The notes below the pieces were generated by a model. It was not told the DNA's origin, did not search any database, and saw only the letters and a list, made by a program, of their open reading frames with translations. Source: Siccibacter turicensis LMG 23730 (GTDB lineage Bacteria > Pseudomonadota > Gammaproteobacteria > Enterobacterales > Enterobacteriaceae). Taken from it: a DNA stretch of 64,000 nt. The position numbers were made by a program, and so were the translations under genes. Location: contig NZ_AWFZ01000050.1 in the NCBI RefSeq assembly GCF_000463155.2, positions 186,001-250,000 of the forward strand, read 5' to 3'. Shown in pieces: positions 21,163 to 29,778 of the stretch (position 1 is its first letter; each line of letters begins with the position of its first letter).

Positions 21163-22098
21163 ATGACGAATCCGCTTTATCAGAAACATATCATTTCCAT
21201 AAACGATCTCAGTCGTGAAGAACTTGAACTGGTGCTGGCGACCGCCGCGACGCTGAAAGCGAACCCGCAGCCGGAGCTGCTGAAACACAAGGTGATCGCC
21301 AGTTGCTTCTTCGAAGCCTCGACCCGCACCCGTTTGTCGTTTGAAACCTCGATTCATCGCCTGGGCGCATCGGTGGTGGGCTTCTCCGACAGCAGCAACA
21401 CCTCGCTGGGCAAAAAGGGCGAAACCCTGGCGGACACCATCTCGGTCATCGGCACCTACGTGGATGCCATCGTGATGCGCCATCCGCAGGAGGGCGCCGC
21501 GCGTCTGGCCACCGAGTTTTCCGGCGGCGTGCCGGTGCTGAACGCCGGTGACGGTGCCAACCAGCATCCGACCCAGACGCTGCTTGATCTGTTCACCATT
21601 CAGGAAACCCAGGGGCGGCTGGACAATCTCAACATCGCGATGGTCGGCGACCTGAAATATGGCCGCACCGTGCACTCCCTCACCCAGGCGCTGGCGAAGT
21701 TTACCGGCAACCGCTTCTGGTTTATTGCCCCCGGCGCGCTGGCGATGCCGCAGTACATTCTCGATATGCTCGACGAGAAGGGCATCGCCTGGAGCCTGCA
21801 CGACACCATTGATGAGGTGATGCCCGAGGTGGACATCCTGTATATGACCCGCGTGCAGAAAGAGCGTCTCGACCCGTCGGAATACGCCAACGTGAAAGCG
21901 CAGTTTGTGCTGCGCGCCGCCGACCTGCGCGATGCACGCAGCAACATGAAGGTGCTGCACCCGCTGCCGCGGGTGGATGAGATCACCACCGATGTGGATA
22001 AAACACCGCACGCCTGGTATTTCCAGCAGGCGGGCAACGGTATTTTCGCGCGCCAGGCACTGCTGGCGCTGGTTCTGAATCGCGATCTGGCGCTGTAA
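21163..22098 (+). CDS. pyrB: Aspartate carbamoyltransferase catalytic subunit PyrB
   Basis: PyrB makes N-carbamoyl-aspartate, the committed step of pyrimidine synthesis, as catalytic trimers in the c6r6 holoenzyme with PyrI. The 311-residue product begins [17 protein letters not shown] and has STRTRLSFE (carbamoyl phosphate binding), KKGETLADT (80s loop), [10 protein letters not shown] and HPLPRVDEI. Start is taken after CAGGAG; the frame extends 13 codons into the attenuator. pyrI follows after 12 bp. Confidence 0.97.
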   Translation: MTNPLYQKHIISINDLSREELELVLATAATLKANPQPELLKHKVIASCFFEASTRTRLSFETSIHRLGASVVGFSDSSNTSLGKKGETLADTISVIGTYVDAIVMRHPQEGAARLATEFSGGVPVLNAGDGANQHPTQTLLDLFTIQETQGRLDNLNIAMVGDLKYGRTVHSLTQALAKFTGNRFWFIAPGALAMPQYILDMLDEKGIAWSLHDTIDEVMPEVDILYMTRVQKERLDPSEYANVKAQFVLRAADLRDARSNMKVLHPLPRVDEITTDVDKTPHAWYFQQAGNGIFARQALLALVLNRDLAL

Positions 22099-22110
22099 GG
22101 GGAGAGAGAC

Positions 22111-22572
22111 ATGACTCACGATAATAAACTTCAGGTAGAAGCCATCAAACGCGGCACGGTAATCGATCATATTCCCGCCCAGGTGGGCTTTACCTTACTG
22201 ACCCTGTTCCGGCTGACCCAGACCGATCAGCGCATCACCATCGGCCTGAACCTGCCGTCCGGCGAGATGGGCCGCAAGGATTTGATCAAAATTGAGAACA
22301 CCTTTCTTACCGACGAGCAGGTAAACCAGCTGTCGCTCTACGCGCCGCAGGCGACCGTTAACCGCATCGACGAGTATGAAGTGGTGGGCAAAAGCCGCCC
22401 GAGCCTGCCGGAGCGTATCGACGGGGTGCTGACCTGCCCCAACGGCAACTGCATCAGCCGCAACGAACCGGTGGCCTCCAGCTTTGCAGTAAAAAAACGC
22501 GCGCACGATATCGCGCTCAAGTGCAAATACTGCGAGAAAGAGTTCTCGCACAACGTGGTGCTGGCCGACTGA
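22111..22572 (+). CDS. pyrI: Aspartate carbamoyltransferase regulatory subunit PyrI
   Basis: PyrI binds CTP/UTP (inhibitors) and ATP (activator) and transmits the signal to PyrB. The 153 residues have the nucleotide-binding N-terminal domain ([13 protein letters not shown]) and a C-terminal zinc domain with the CPNGNC and CKYC ligand pairs that contact the catalytic chain. GGAGAG precedes the ATG. Confidence 0.97.
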   Translation: MTHDNKLQVEAIKRGTVIDHIPAQVGFTLLTLFRLTQTDQRITIGLNLPSGEMGRKDLIKIENTFLTDEQVNQLSLYAPQATVNRIDEYEVVGKSRPSLPERIDGVLTCPNGNCISRNEPVASSFAVKKRAHDIALKCKYCEKEFSHNVVLAD

Positions 22573-22682
22573 TACCGGCCCCGTTCCGGCGGCGGCAGCG
22601 GTTTTTACCAGCCGTGCAGCCGGAAAACGGACGTGTATAATGAGTCGACTCTTACCCACTGCAGCTAACTTCAGGAGAAACT

Positions 22683-23069
22683 ATGTCCCGCACTCTCGCG
22701 ACGGAAAATGCACCCGCAGCTATCGGCCCGTATGTTCAGGGCGTCGATCTGGGCAATATGATTATCACCTCCGGCCAGATCCCGGTCGATCCGAAAACCG
22801 GCGCGGTGCCGGACGATATCGCCGCCCAGGCGCGTCAGTCGCTGGATAACGTGAAAGCGATCGTCGAAGCGGCTGGCCTGAAAGTGGGCGACATTGTGAA
22901 AACCACGGTTTTCGTGAAGGATCTTAACGATTTCGCCACCGTTAACGCCACCTACGAAGCGTTCTTCACCGAGCATAACGCCACCTTCCCGGCGCGCTCC
23001 TGCGTAGAAGTGGCCCGTCTGCCGAAAGACGTGAAAATTGAAATCGAAGCCATCGCGGTGCGTCGCTAA
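22683..23069 (+). CDS. ridA: 2-iminobutanoate/2-iminopropanoate deaminase RidA
   Basis: RidA hydrolyses reactive enamine/imine intermediates released by PLP enzymes such as threonine deaminase, protecting other PLP enzymes. The 128 residues match E. coli RidA nearly throughout, including ENAPAAIGPYVQG, the substrate-binding arginine in FPARSCVEV and the terminal EIEAIAVRR. TATAAT at 22636 suggests its own promoter about 45 bp upstream. In E. coli mgtA separates ridA from treR; here it does not. Confidence 0.96.
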   Translation: MSRTLATENAPAAIGPYVQGVDLGNMIITSGQIPVDPKTGAVPDDIAAQARQSLDNVKAIVEAAGLKVGDIVKTTVFVKDLNDFATVNATYEAFFTEHNATFPARSCVEVARLPKDVKIEIEAIAVRR

Positions 23070-23087
23070 GCGCATGTGCTGCAACCG

Positions 23088-23114
23088 AAAAGGCCACCTC
23101 CGGTGGCCTTTTTT
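23088..23114 (+). terminator. Rho-independent terminator after ridA
   Basis: AAAAGGCCACC, a short TC/CG turn and GGTGGCCTTTTTTA form an 8-bp stem with a T-run 18 bp after the ridA stop. Confidence 0.9.
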
Positions 23115-23258
23115 ATTGGACTCGTTCACCCGATAAATGCGAAGCCGGTTACGCGGCGCTCGATAAACCACCGTTAAAGCGTACATTGCCCCTTGTTTTC
23201 CCGAGCAAAGGGTTTACCTTCGTGGCTCATCCCCTAAACAGAGGAGACGCAGCTACTT

Positions 23259-24206
23259 ATGCAAACCCGCCTGACTATCAAAGATATCGCGCGACTGAGC
23301 GGGGTCGGTAAATCCACCGTCTCCCGCGTGTTAAACAATGAAAGCGGCGTTAGCGAACGTACCCGGGAGCGGGTAGAAGCAGTCATGGCTCAGTATGGTT
23401 TCTCACCTTCCCGTTCAGCGCGCGCCATGCGCGGGCAGAGCGATAAAGTGGTCGCCATTATCGTTACACGTCTTGATTCACTGTCGGAGAACCTTGCAGT
23501 CCAGACCATGCTGCCGGCGTTTTACGCCGAGGGTTACGATCCGATCATGATGGAAAGCCAGTTCTCACCGGAACTGGTTGCAGAGCAGCTCGGGATGCTG
23601 CGCCGCCGCAATATCGACGGTGTGGTGCTCTTCGGTTTTACCGGCGTGACGCCGGAGATGCTGCAGCCCTGGCAGTCGTCACTGGTGATTATCGCCCGCG
23701 ATGCCCCAGGTTTTGCCTCGGTCTGCTATGACGATGACGGGGCGGTACAGCTGCTGTTGCAGCGCCTTTATGAGTTGGGCCATCGGCATATCGGTTTTCT
23801 CGGCGTGCCGGACAGCGACACCACCAGCGGCATGCGACGGCGCGAGGCCTACATGGCGTTCTGCCAGCGCAACGGGGTGACGCCGCGAATAGCCCAGCCG
23901 GGAGTCACGATGGTTAAAGGCTATGAGCACTTCACCGACGTGCTGACGCCAGAAACCACCGCCGTGGTGTGCGCCACCGACACGCTGGCGCTGGGGGCAG
24001 GGAAATACCTGCAGGAGCATCCTGAGATGCACATTCAGCTGGCAAGCATCGGCTATACACCACTGATGGCGTTTCTGCATCCGGAGATTGTCGGCGCGTC
24101 ACTGGGTTATGCCGAAGCCGGACGCCGGGCCGCCGCGCAGCTGATGGGGCAGATTACTCGCCAGGCCGAGTTGAAACAAATAGTGATCCCCGTCACGTTA
24201 AACTGA
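23259..24206 (+). CDS. treR: Trehalose operon repressor TreR (LacI family)
   Basis: TreR represses the trehalose genes and is released by trehalose-6-phosphate. The 315 residues equal the E. coli length. The LacI-type helix-turn-helix is TIKDIARLSGVGKSTVSRVL (about residues 6-25), with a periplasmic-binding-protein-like effector domain behind it. In E. coli the next gene is treB, the trehalose PTS permease that makes the inducer; here treC follows directly. Confidence 0.95.
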   Translation: MQTRLTIKDIARLSGVGKSTVSRVLNNESGVSERTRERVEAVMAQYGFSPSRSARAMRGQSDKVVAIIVTRLDSLSENLAVQTMLPAFYAEGYDPIMMESQFSPELVAEQLGMLRRRNIDGVVLFGFTGVTPEMLQPWQSSLVIIARDAPGFASVCYDDDGAVQLLLQRLYELGHRHIGFLGVPDSDTTSGMRRREAYMAFCQRNGVTPRIAQPGVTMVKGYEHFTDVLTPETTAVVCATDTLALGAGKYLQEHPEMHIQLASIGYTPLMAFLHPEIVGASLGYAEAGRRAAAQLMGQITRQAELKQIVIPVTLN

Positions 24207-24499
24207 GCCTCTCACGCAGGCTTACCCCGCGTCATCCGCACACGGGAACGATCCCCCCTCTGTACGACGATCCCAACCCTCTTCTCTCACGCATGCCGAT
24301 CCACATCCCAACACAGCCGATCCCGTAGCTAACCCTGTCGATTTTATCCCCTTTCGCACCCCGGCATTTCGCGCGTCTCTTCAGGCTTTCTTACCCGCGA
24401 CGGATGCTCATCCACGCGAAACGACTACGCTTGCTAGTGGCAGGCAGTAAATCCAGCGCCGATGCGGCGACCGGTCACTCAGCAATACGGGAAATGATG
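24207..24499. other. treR-treC spacer lacking treB
   Basis: This 293-bp spacer stands where treB (about 1.4 kb) would be expected. I found no PTS EIIB/EIIC remnant in any frame. It contains a TreR-like palindrome at 24244-24255 and further CGATCC repeats at 24268, 24297 and 24318. The sequence is C-rich on this strand and unlike the coding sequence on both sides. Confidence 0.6.
24244..24255 (+). promoter_or_regulatory. Candidate TreR operator
   Basis: GGGAACGATCCC is a near-perfect palindrome centred on CG, as LacI-family operators are, 38 bp after the treR stop. Assignment to TreR rests on symmetry and position only. The right half-site CGATCCC recurs at 24268 and 24318. Confidence 0.5.
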
Positions 24500-26173
24500 A
24501 TGAAAAACGTTCCGCCCTGGTGGCAGCACGGCGTGATTTACCAGATCTACCCGAAGAGCTTTCAGGACACCACCGGCACCGGTACCGGCGACCTGCCCGG
24601 GGTGATTGCGCGCCTCGACTATCTGCATACCCTGGGCGTGGACGCCATCTGGCTGACGCCGGTGTATATCTCGCCTCAGGTGGATAATGGCTATGACGTG
24701 GCCAACTACACGGCCATCGACCCCACCTACGGTACGCTCGATGACTTCGACCGGCTGGTTGCCAGAGCGCACGAGCGCGGCATCCGCGTTATTCTCGATA
24801 TGGTGTTCAACCACACCTCGACCCAGCACGCCTGGTTTCACGAGGCGGTAAACCGCGACAGCCCGTATCGCGCGTTCTATATCTGGCGTGAAGGCACGCC
24901 GGACCAGCCGCCCAACAACTGGCGCTCGAAGTTTGGCGGCAGCGCCTGGCGCTGGCATGCGCCGAGCGGAGAGTACTATCTGCACCTGTTTGCCCCTGAG
25001 CAGGCCGATCTCAACTGGGAAAACCCGGCGGTGCGCGCTGAATTAAAGAAGGTGTGCGGGTTCTGGGCGGATCGCGGCGTGGACGGCCTGCGGCTGGATG
25101 TGATCAACCTGGTCTCAAAAGATCAGGCCTTTGCCTCGGACATAGCGGGCGACGGGCGGCTGTTCTACACCGACGGGCCGCGCATCCACGAATACCTTCA
25201 GGAGTTCAGCCGGGACGTGTTCACGCCGCGCGGTCTGATGACGGTGGGCGAAATGTCCTCCACCACCCTTGAGCACTGCCAGCGCTATGCCGCGCTCGAC
25301 GGCAGCGAGCTGTCGATGACCTTTAATTTCCATCACCTGAAAGTGGACTACCCCAACGGACAAAAATGGACGCTGTTCGCCCCGGATTACGTGGCGCTGA
25401 AGGCGATCTTCAACCACTGGCAGCAGGGGATGCACAACCGCGCCTGGAACGCGCTGTTCTGGTGTAATCACGATCAGCCACGCATCGTGTCGCGCTTTGG
25501 CGATGAAGGCGCGCTGCGGGTGCCCGCCGCGAAGATGCTGGCGATGGCGCTGCACGGTATGCAGGGCACGCCCTATATTTTCCAGGGCGAAGAGCTGGGG
25601 ATGACCAATCCGCACTTTACGCGCATCGTCGACTACCGCGACGTGGAGAGCCACAACATGTTCGCCGAGCTGCGCGGCCACGGCCGACGCCCGGAAGAGC
25701 TGCTGGTGATCCTCGCCCACAAATCCCGCGACAACGGGCGCACGCCGATGCAGTGGAGCGCCGCCGACAACGCCTGCTTCACCACCGGTACGCCGTGGAT
25801 AGGCCTGTGCGACAACTATCACACCATCAATGCCGAGGCGGCGATGAACGACCCCGACTCGGTGTTTTATGCCTACCAGCAGCTGATTCGCCTGCGCAAA
25901 GCCCAGCCCGTATTTACCCAGGGCGACTACCGGGATCTGCTCCCCGAGCATCCGCATCTCTGGTGTTACCGTCGCGAATGGCAGGGCCAGGCGTTGATGG
26001 TGGTCGCCAACCTGAGCCGCGACAGCCAGTGGTGGGTGCCGGGAGCATGTGACGGCGACTGGCAGTTGCTGATGAGCAACTATCCCGATGCCGCCCCCTG
26101 CCCCGCCGAGCGGACCCTGCGCCCGTATGAAGCGGCGTACTGGCTGTCCGCCCCGCGCAGCGCGGAAGATTAA
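24500..26173 (+). CDS. treC: Trehalose-6-phosphate hydrolase TreC
   Basis: TreC is a cytoplasmic GH13 enzyme that splits trehalose-6-phosphate to glucose and glucose-6-phosphate. The 557-residue product shows the GH13 regions: DMVFNHTS, DGLRLDVINL (nucleophile Asp), GEMSSTT (acid/base Glu), and FWCNHDQPR. Three ATGs occur in tandem; I choose the third (MKNVPPWWQHGVIYQ) because it aligns with the E. coli start and has GGGA at proper spacing. Without treB in cis, its substrate must come from a permease encoded elsewhere. Confidence 0.95.
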   Translation: MKNVPPWWQHGVIYQIYPKSFQDTTGTGTGDLPGVIARLDYLHTLGVDAIWLTPVYISPQVDNGYDVANYTAIDPTYGTLDDFDRLVARAHERGIRVILDMVFNHTSTQHAWFHEAVNRDSPYRAFYIWREGTPDQPPNNWRSKFGGSAWRWHAPSGEYYLHLFAPEQADLNWENPAVRAELKKVCGFWADRGVDGLRLDVINLVSKDQAFASDIAGDGRLFYTDGPRIHEYLQEFSRDVFTPRGLMTVGEMSSTTLEHCQRYAALDGSELSMTFNFHHLKVDYPNGQKWTLFAPDYVALKAIFNHWQQGMHNRAWNALFWCNHDQPRIVSRFGDEGALRVPAAKMLAMALHGMQGTPYIFQGEELGMTNPHFTRIVDYRDVESHNMFAELRGHGRRPEELLVILAHKSRDNGRTPMQWSAADNACFTTGTPWIGLCDNYHTINAEAAMNDPDSVFYAYQQLIRLRKAQPVFTQGDYRDLLPEHPHLWCYRREWQGQALMVVANLSRDSQWWVPGACDGDWQLLMSNYPDAAPCPAERTLRPYEAAYWLSAPRSAED

Positions 26174-26334
26174 CCCTGAGCGTCCGTGGTGTGCCACGGG
26201 CGTGAGCCACCTCGCGAATGAGAAATCCATTCCAGAATCCGAAAAAAAGTCCGCCTCCGCAGCGCCCATTCTGAATGACGTCCGGGAAAAACTTTGTCTC
26301 AGGTCAAAAAAGGTCGAAACATCTTTAGTGAAAA

Positions 26335-26381
26335 GCACTACATATAGACCTTAGAATGCGCCCCGGCCCTACATATGGTAT
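26335..26381 (+). promoter_or_regulatory. Pair of NrdR boxes upstream of nrdD
   Basis: GCACTACATATAGACC (26335-26350) and GCCCTACATATGGTAT (26366-26381) both resemble the NrdR consensus ACACTATATATAGTGT. Their starts are 31 bp apart, three helical turns, the typical spacing for NrdR-ATP/dATP repression of ribonucleotide reductase genes. They lie 160-206 bp before the nrdD ATG, in a 367-bp gap otherwise without genes. Confidence 0.8.
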
Positions 26382-26540
26382 TTATCGTCTAAAATAGCAT
26401 CAGCATCTCGCCGGATAACGCAGCGCGGATGTGGATAAGCGCGGGCCGATTGCGGAAAGCGTACTGGAAAGTAAAAAGAAATCGCTTCCCGCCCTCTCTC
26501 CACCTTTGTGGATAACCTGTTTGATAAAAAGGGAGTGATC

Positions 26541-28679
26541 ATGACACCGCATGTGATGAAACGCGACGGGTGCAAAGTGCCTTTCAATTCAGCGCGCATC
26601 GAGGAAGCCATTCTACGTGCCGCCAACGCAGCGGGAGTCGATGACGCAGACTATTGCGCCACCGTCGCAGACATTGTGTGTCGTCAGATGGCCGGTCGCC
26701 AGCAGGTCGATATTAACGAGATCCAGACCGCCGTTGAGAACCAGCTGATGGCCGGGGAGTACAAGCAGCTGGCGCGCGCCTACATTGAGTACCGCCACGA
26801 TCGCGATCTTGCCCGGGAAAAACGCGGCCGCCTTAACCAGGAGATCCGTGGCCTGGTGGAGCAGACCAACCCGGCGCTGCTTAACGAAAACGCCAACAAA
26901 GACAGCAAGGTGATCCCAACCCAGCGCGACCTGCTGGCAGGGATCGTCGCCAAACACTATGCGCGTCAGCATCTGCTGCCCCGCGATGTGGTGCTTGCCC
27001 ACGAACGCGGTGAGATCCACTATCACGATCTCGACTATTCACCGTTTTTCCCAATGTTTAACTGCATGCTGATCGATCTGAAAGGCATGCTGACCCGCGG
27101 CTTTAAGATGGGCAACGCCGAGATCGAACCGCCGAAGTCTATCTCCACCGCTACCGCCGTGACGGCGCAGATCATCGCTCAGGTGGCAAGCCACATCTAT
27201 GGCGGCACCACCATCAACCGCATTGACGAAGTGCTGGCTCCGTTTGTCACCGCCAGCTTTGAGAAACATCGCCGCATCGCCGTGGAGTGGGATATCCCTG
27301 ACGTGGAGGGCTATGCCCGCTCGCGCACCGAAAAAGAGTGCTACGACGCGTTTCAGTCGCTGGAGTACGAGGTCAACACGCTGCACACCGCGAACGGCCA
27401 GACGCCGTTCGTGACCTTCGGCTTCGGCCTCGGCACAAGCTGGGAGTCGCGCCTGATCCAGCAGTCGATCCTGCGTAACCGCATCGCTGGACTTGGAAAA
27501 AATCGCAAAACCGCCGTGTTCCCGAAACTGGTGTTGGCTATCCGCGACGGGCTGAACCACAAGCCGGGCGATGCCAACTACGACATCAAGCAGCTGGCGC
27601 TGGAGTGCGCCAGCAAACGCATGTACCCGGATATTCTCAACTACGACCAGGTGGTGAAGGTCACCGGATCGTTCAAAACGCCGATGGGCTGTCGCAGCTT
27701 CCTGGGCGTCTATGAAGACGAGAACGGCGAGCAGATCCACGATGGGCGTAACAATCTGGGGGTAATCAGCCTCAACCTGCCGCGCATCGCGCTGGAAGCC
27801 AGGGGCGACGAAGCCGCGTTCTGGTCACTGCTCGACAGCCGGCTGGCGCTGGCCCGCAAGGCGCTGATGACGCGCATCGCCCGCCTCGAAGGGGTGAAAG
27901 CGCGGGTGGCACCGATTCTCTATATGGAAGGGGCGTGCGGCGTGCGCCTGAAAGCCGACGATGACGTGTCGCAGATCTTCAAAGAGGGACGCGCATCCAT
28001 TTCGCTCGGCTATATCGGCGTGCATGAGACCATCAACGCGCTGTATGGCAATCAGCACGTCTATGACAGCGCGGCGCTGCGCGAGAAGGCGTTGGCCATC
28101 GTCGCGCGTCTGCGTCAGGCGGTGGATCGCTGGAAGGACGAAACCGGCTACGGTTTCAGCCTCTACAGCACGCCCAGCGAGAACCTGTGCGACCGCTTCT
28201 GCCGCCTCGACACCGCCGAGTTTGGCGTGGTGGATGGCGTGACCGATAAGGGGTACTACACCAACAGCTTCCATCTCGACGTGGAGAAAAAGGTGAACCC
28301 TTACGACAAAATCGATTTTGAAGCGCCCTATCCGTCGGTGGCAAACGGCGGTTTCATCTGTTACGGCGAGTACCCCAACATCCAGCACAACCTGAAGGCG
28401 CTGGAGGACGTGTGGGATTACAGCTATCAGCACGTGCCCTACTACGGGACCAACACGCCGATCGACGAGTGCTACGAGTGCGGGTTTACCGGCGAGTTCG
28501 AATGCACCAGCAAAGGCTTCACCTGCCCGAAATGCGGTAATCACGACGCGTCGCGCGTGTCGGTTACCCGCCGCGTCTGCGGCTATCTCGGCAGCCCCGA
28601 CGCACGCCCGTTCAACGCCGGCAAGCAGGAAGAGGTGAAGCGCCGGGTGAAGCATCTCGGTAATGGGCAGATCGGTTGA
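26541..28679 (+). CDS. nrdD: Anaerobic ribonucleoside-triphosphate reductase NrdD
   Basis: NrdD reduces NTPs to dNTPs without oxygen, using a glycyl radical and formate. The 712 residues equal E. coli NrdD. An ATP-cone allosteric domain spans about residues 3-92. The C-terminus has the four-cysteine zinc site (CYECGFTGEF...CPKCG) and the radical loop RRVCGYLGSPD, with the radical glycine expected at 681. Start MTPHVMKRDGCKV follows GGGAG. NrdG activates it. Confidence 0.97.
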   Translation: MTPHVMKRDGCKVPFNSARIEEAILRAANAAGVDDADYCATVADIVCRQMAGRQQVDINEIQTAVENQLMAGEYKQLARAYIEYRHDRDLAREKRGRLNQEIRGLVEQTNPALLNENANKDSKVIPTQRDLLAGIVAKHYARQHLLPRDVVLAHERGEIHYHDLDYSPFFPMFNCMLIDLKGMLTRGFKMGNAEIEPPKSISTATAVTAQIIAQVASHIYGGTTINRIDEVLAPFVTASFEKHRRIAVEWDIPDVEGYARSRTEKECYDAFQSLEYEVNTLHTANGQTPFVTFGFGLGTSWESRLIQQSILRNRIAGLGKNRKTAVFPKLVLAIRDGLNHKPGDANYDIKQLALECASKRMYPDILNYDQVVKVTGSFKTPMGCRSFLGVYEDENGEQIHDGRNNLGVISLNLPRIALEARGDEAAFWSLLDSRLALARKALMTRIARLEGVKARVAPILYMEGACGVRLKADDDVSQIFKEGRASISLGYIGVHETINALYGNQHVYDSAALREKALAIVARLRQAVDRWKDETGYGFSLYSTPSENLCDRFCRLDTAEFGVVDGVTDKGYYTNSFHLDVEKKVNPYDKIDFEAPYPSVANGGFICYGEYPNIQHNLKALEDVWDYSYQHVPYYGTNTPIDECYECGFTGEFECTSKGFTCPKCGNHDASRVSVTRRVCGYLGSPDARPFNAGKQEEVKRRVKHLGNGQIG

Positions 28680-28766
28680 TCGATTCTGCTCAGGTAAGTG
28701 GCAGGTGCGTGGCGCTTGTCCTCCTGTAAAGCTGCGGTGCTTTTCGCAAAGCAATTGACGCCAGGA

Positions 28767-29230
28767 CAAGGCGGCAAATGCGCGAATCCCGGGGAGCTTA
28801 CACCAGTAAGTGACCGGGGTGAGTGAGCGCAGCCAACGCCGCTACGGCATCACAGCGACGAGGTTCCTCTAAGCAGTTGGTGTTGTAGCAAGGCGGCAAA
28901 TGCGCGAATCCCGGGGAGCTTACACCAGTAAGTGACCGGGGTGAGTGAGCGCAGCCAACGCCGCTACGGCATCACGACGACGAGGTTCCTCTAAGCAGTT
29001 GATGTTGTAGCAAGGCGGCAAACGAGCGAATCCCCGGGAGCTTACATCAGTAAGTGACCGGGGTGAGGGAGCGCAGCCAACGCCGCTACGGCATCACAAC
29101 GACGAGGTTCCTCTAAGCAGTTGATGTTGTAGCAAGGCGGCAAACGAGCGAATCCCCGGGAGCTTACATCAGTAAGTGACCGGGGTGAGGGAGCGCAGCC
29201 AACGCCGCTACGGCATCAACTGCGACGAGG
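28767..29230 (+). repeat. Tandem array of four ERIC-type elements (122-bp period)
   Basis: Units begin CAAGGCGGCAAA at 28767, 28889, 29011 and 29133, exactly 122 bp apart; the fourth is cut short at 29230. Each contains the ERIC core: GCGAATCCC...GGAGCTTACA, GTAAGTGACCGGGGTGAG and GCGCAGCCAACGC, recognisable as the sites of the classical ERIC typing primers. CTTAC/GTAAG and CCCGG/CCGGG pair into a hairpin, closed outside by GCGGC/GCCGC. Units 1-2 and units 3-4 form two sub-types (ATCCCGGGGAG against ATCCCCGGGAG). The array fills the nrdD-nrdG gap. Confidence 0.95.
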
Positions 29231-29236
29231 AAAAGA

Positions 29237-29701
29237 ATGAATTATCACCAATACTACCCTGTCGACATCGTCAACGGCCCCGGCACGCGCTGCACGCTGT
29301 TTGTCTCCGGGTGCGTCCACGAGTGCCGCGGCTGCTATAACAAAAGCACCTGGCGGCTGGACTCCGGGGTGCCGTTCACCCAGGCGATGGAGGATCGCAT
29401 CATCGCCGATCTGAACGATACGCGCATTAAACGCCAGGGACTGTCGCTCTCCGGCGGCGATCCGCTTCATCCTGGCAACGTGCCGGAGATCCTGCGATTA
29501 ATCACGCGGGTGCGCGCCGAATGTCAGGGCAAGGATATCTGGCTGTGGACCGGCTACCGGATCGATGAGCTGACCGCCGCGCAACGTGAGGTGGTGGATC
29601 GGATCAACGTGCTGATCGACGGCAAGTTTGTGCAGGATCTGAAAGACCCGGCGCTGATCTGGCGCGGCAGCAGCAATCAGGTGGTGCACCACCTGCGTTA
29701 A
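29237..29701 (+). CDS. nrdG: Anaerobic RNR-activating radical-SAM protein NrdG
   Basis: NrdG uses a 4Fe-4S cluster and S-adenosylmethionine to make the glycyl radical on NrdD. The 154 residues carry the radical-SAM motif CVHECRGC (Cys 26, 30, 33) and the SAM-binding LSLSGGDPL. Its ribosome binding site, GAGGAAAAGA, begins in the tail of the last ERIC unit. The 557-bp repeat-filled gap from nrdD may affect the NrdD:NrdG ratio. Confidence 0.96.
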   Translation: MNYHQYYPVDIVNGPGTRCTLFVSGCVHECRGCYNKSTWRLDSGVPFTQAMEDRIIADLNDTRIKRQGLSLSGGDPLHPGNVPEILRLITRVRAECQGKDIWLWTGYRIDELTAAQREVVDRINVLIDGKFVQDLKDPALIWRGSSNQVVHHLR

Positions 29702-29705
29702 TGAT

Positions 29706-29730
29706 AAAGGCGGACGCCATGTCCGCCTTT
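29706..29730 (+). terminator. Rho-independent terminator after nrdG
   Basis: AAAGGCGGAC, a GCCAT loop region and GTCCGCCTTT form a 7-10 bp stem directly after the nrdG stop. The T-run is short (three), so efficiency may be moderate. It also lies at the end of the convergent deaminase gene. Confidence 0.75.
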
Positions 29731-29778
29731 GGTGCTTTCACGGCAATGGATGTGGCGTCCAGCCACATCGCGATCCCT

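Noticed and set aside
21100-22170. 356-codon open frame antisense to pyrB
   Set aside because: Shadow of pyrB running through the attenuator; no recognisable domain.
24404-24499. Upstream start of treC giving 32 extra residues
   Set aside because: The extension does not align with TreC, and the ATG at 24500 has a well-spaced ribosome site.
25115-26338. 407-codon open frame antisense to treC
   Set aside because: Shadow composition, no ribosome site, and treC is intact.
28767-29230. CRISPR array
   Set aside because: The 122-bp units are contiguous with no unique spacers and match ERIC elements.
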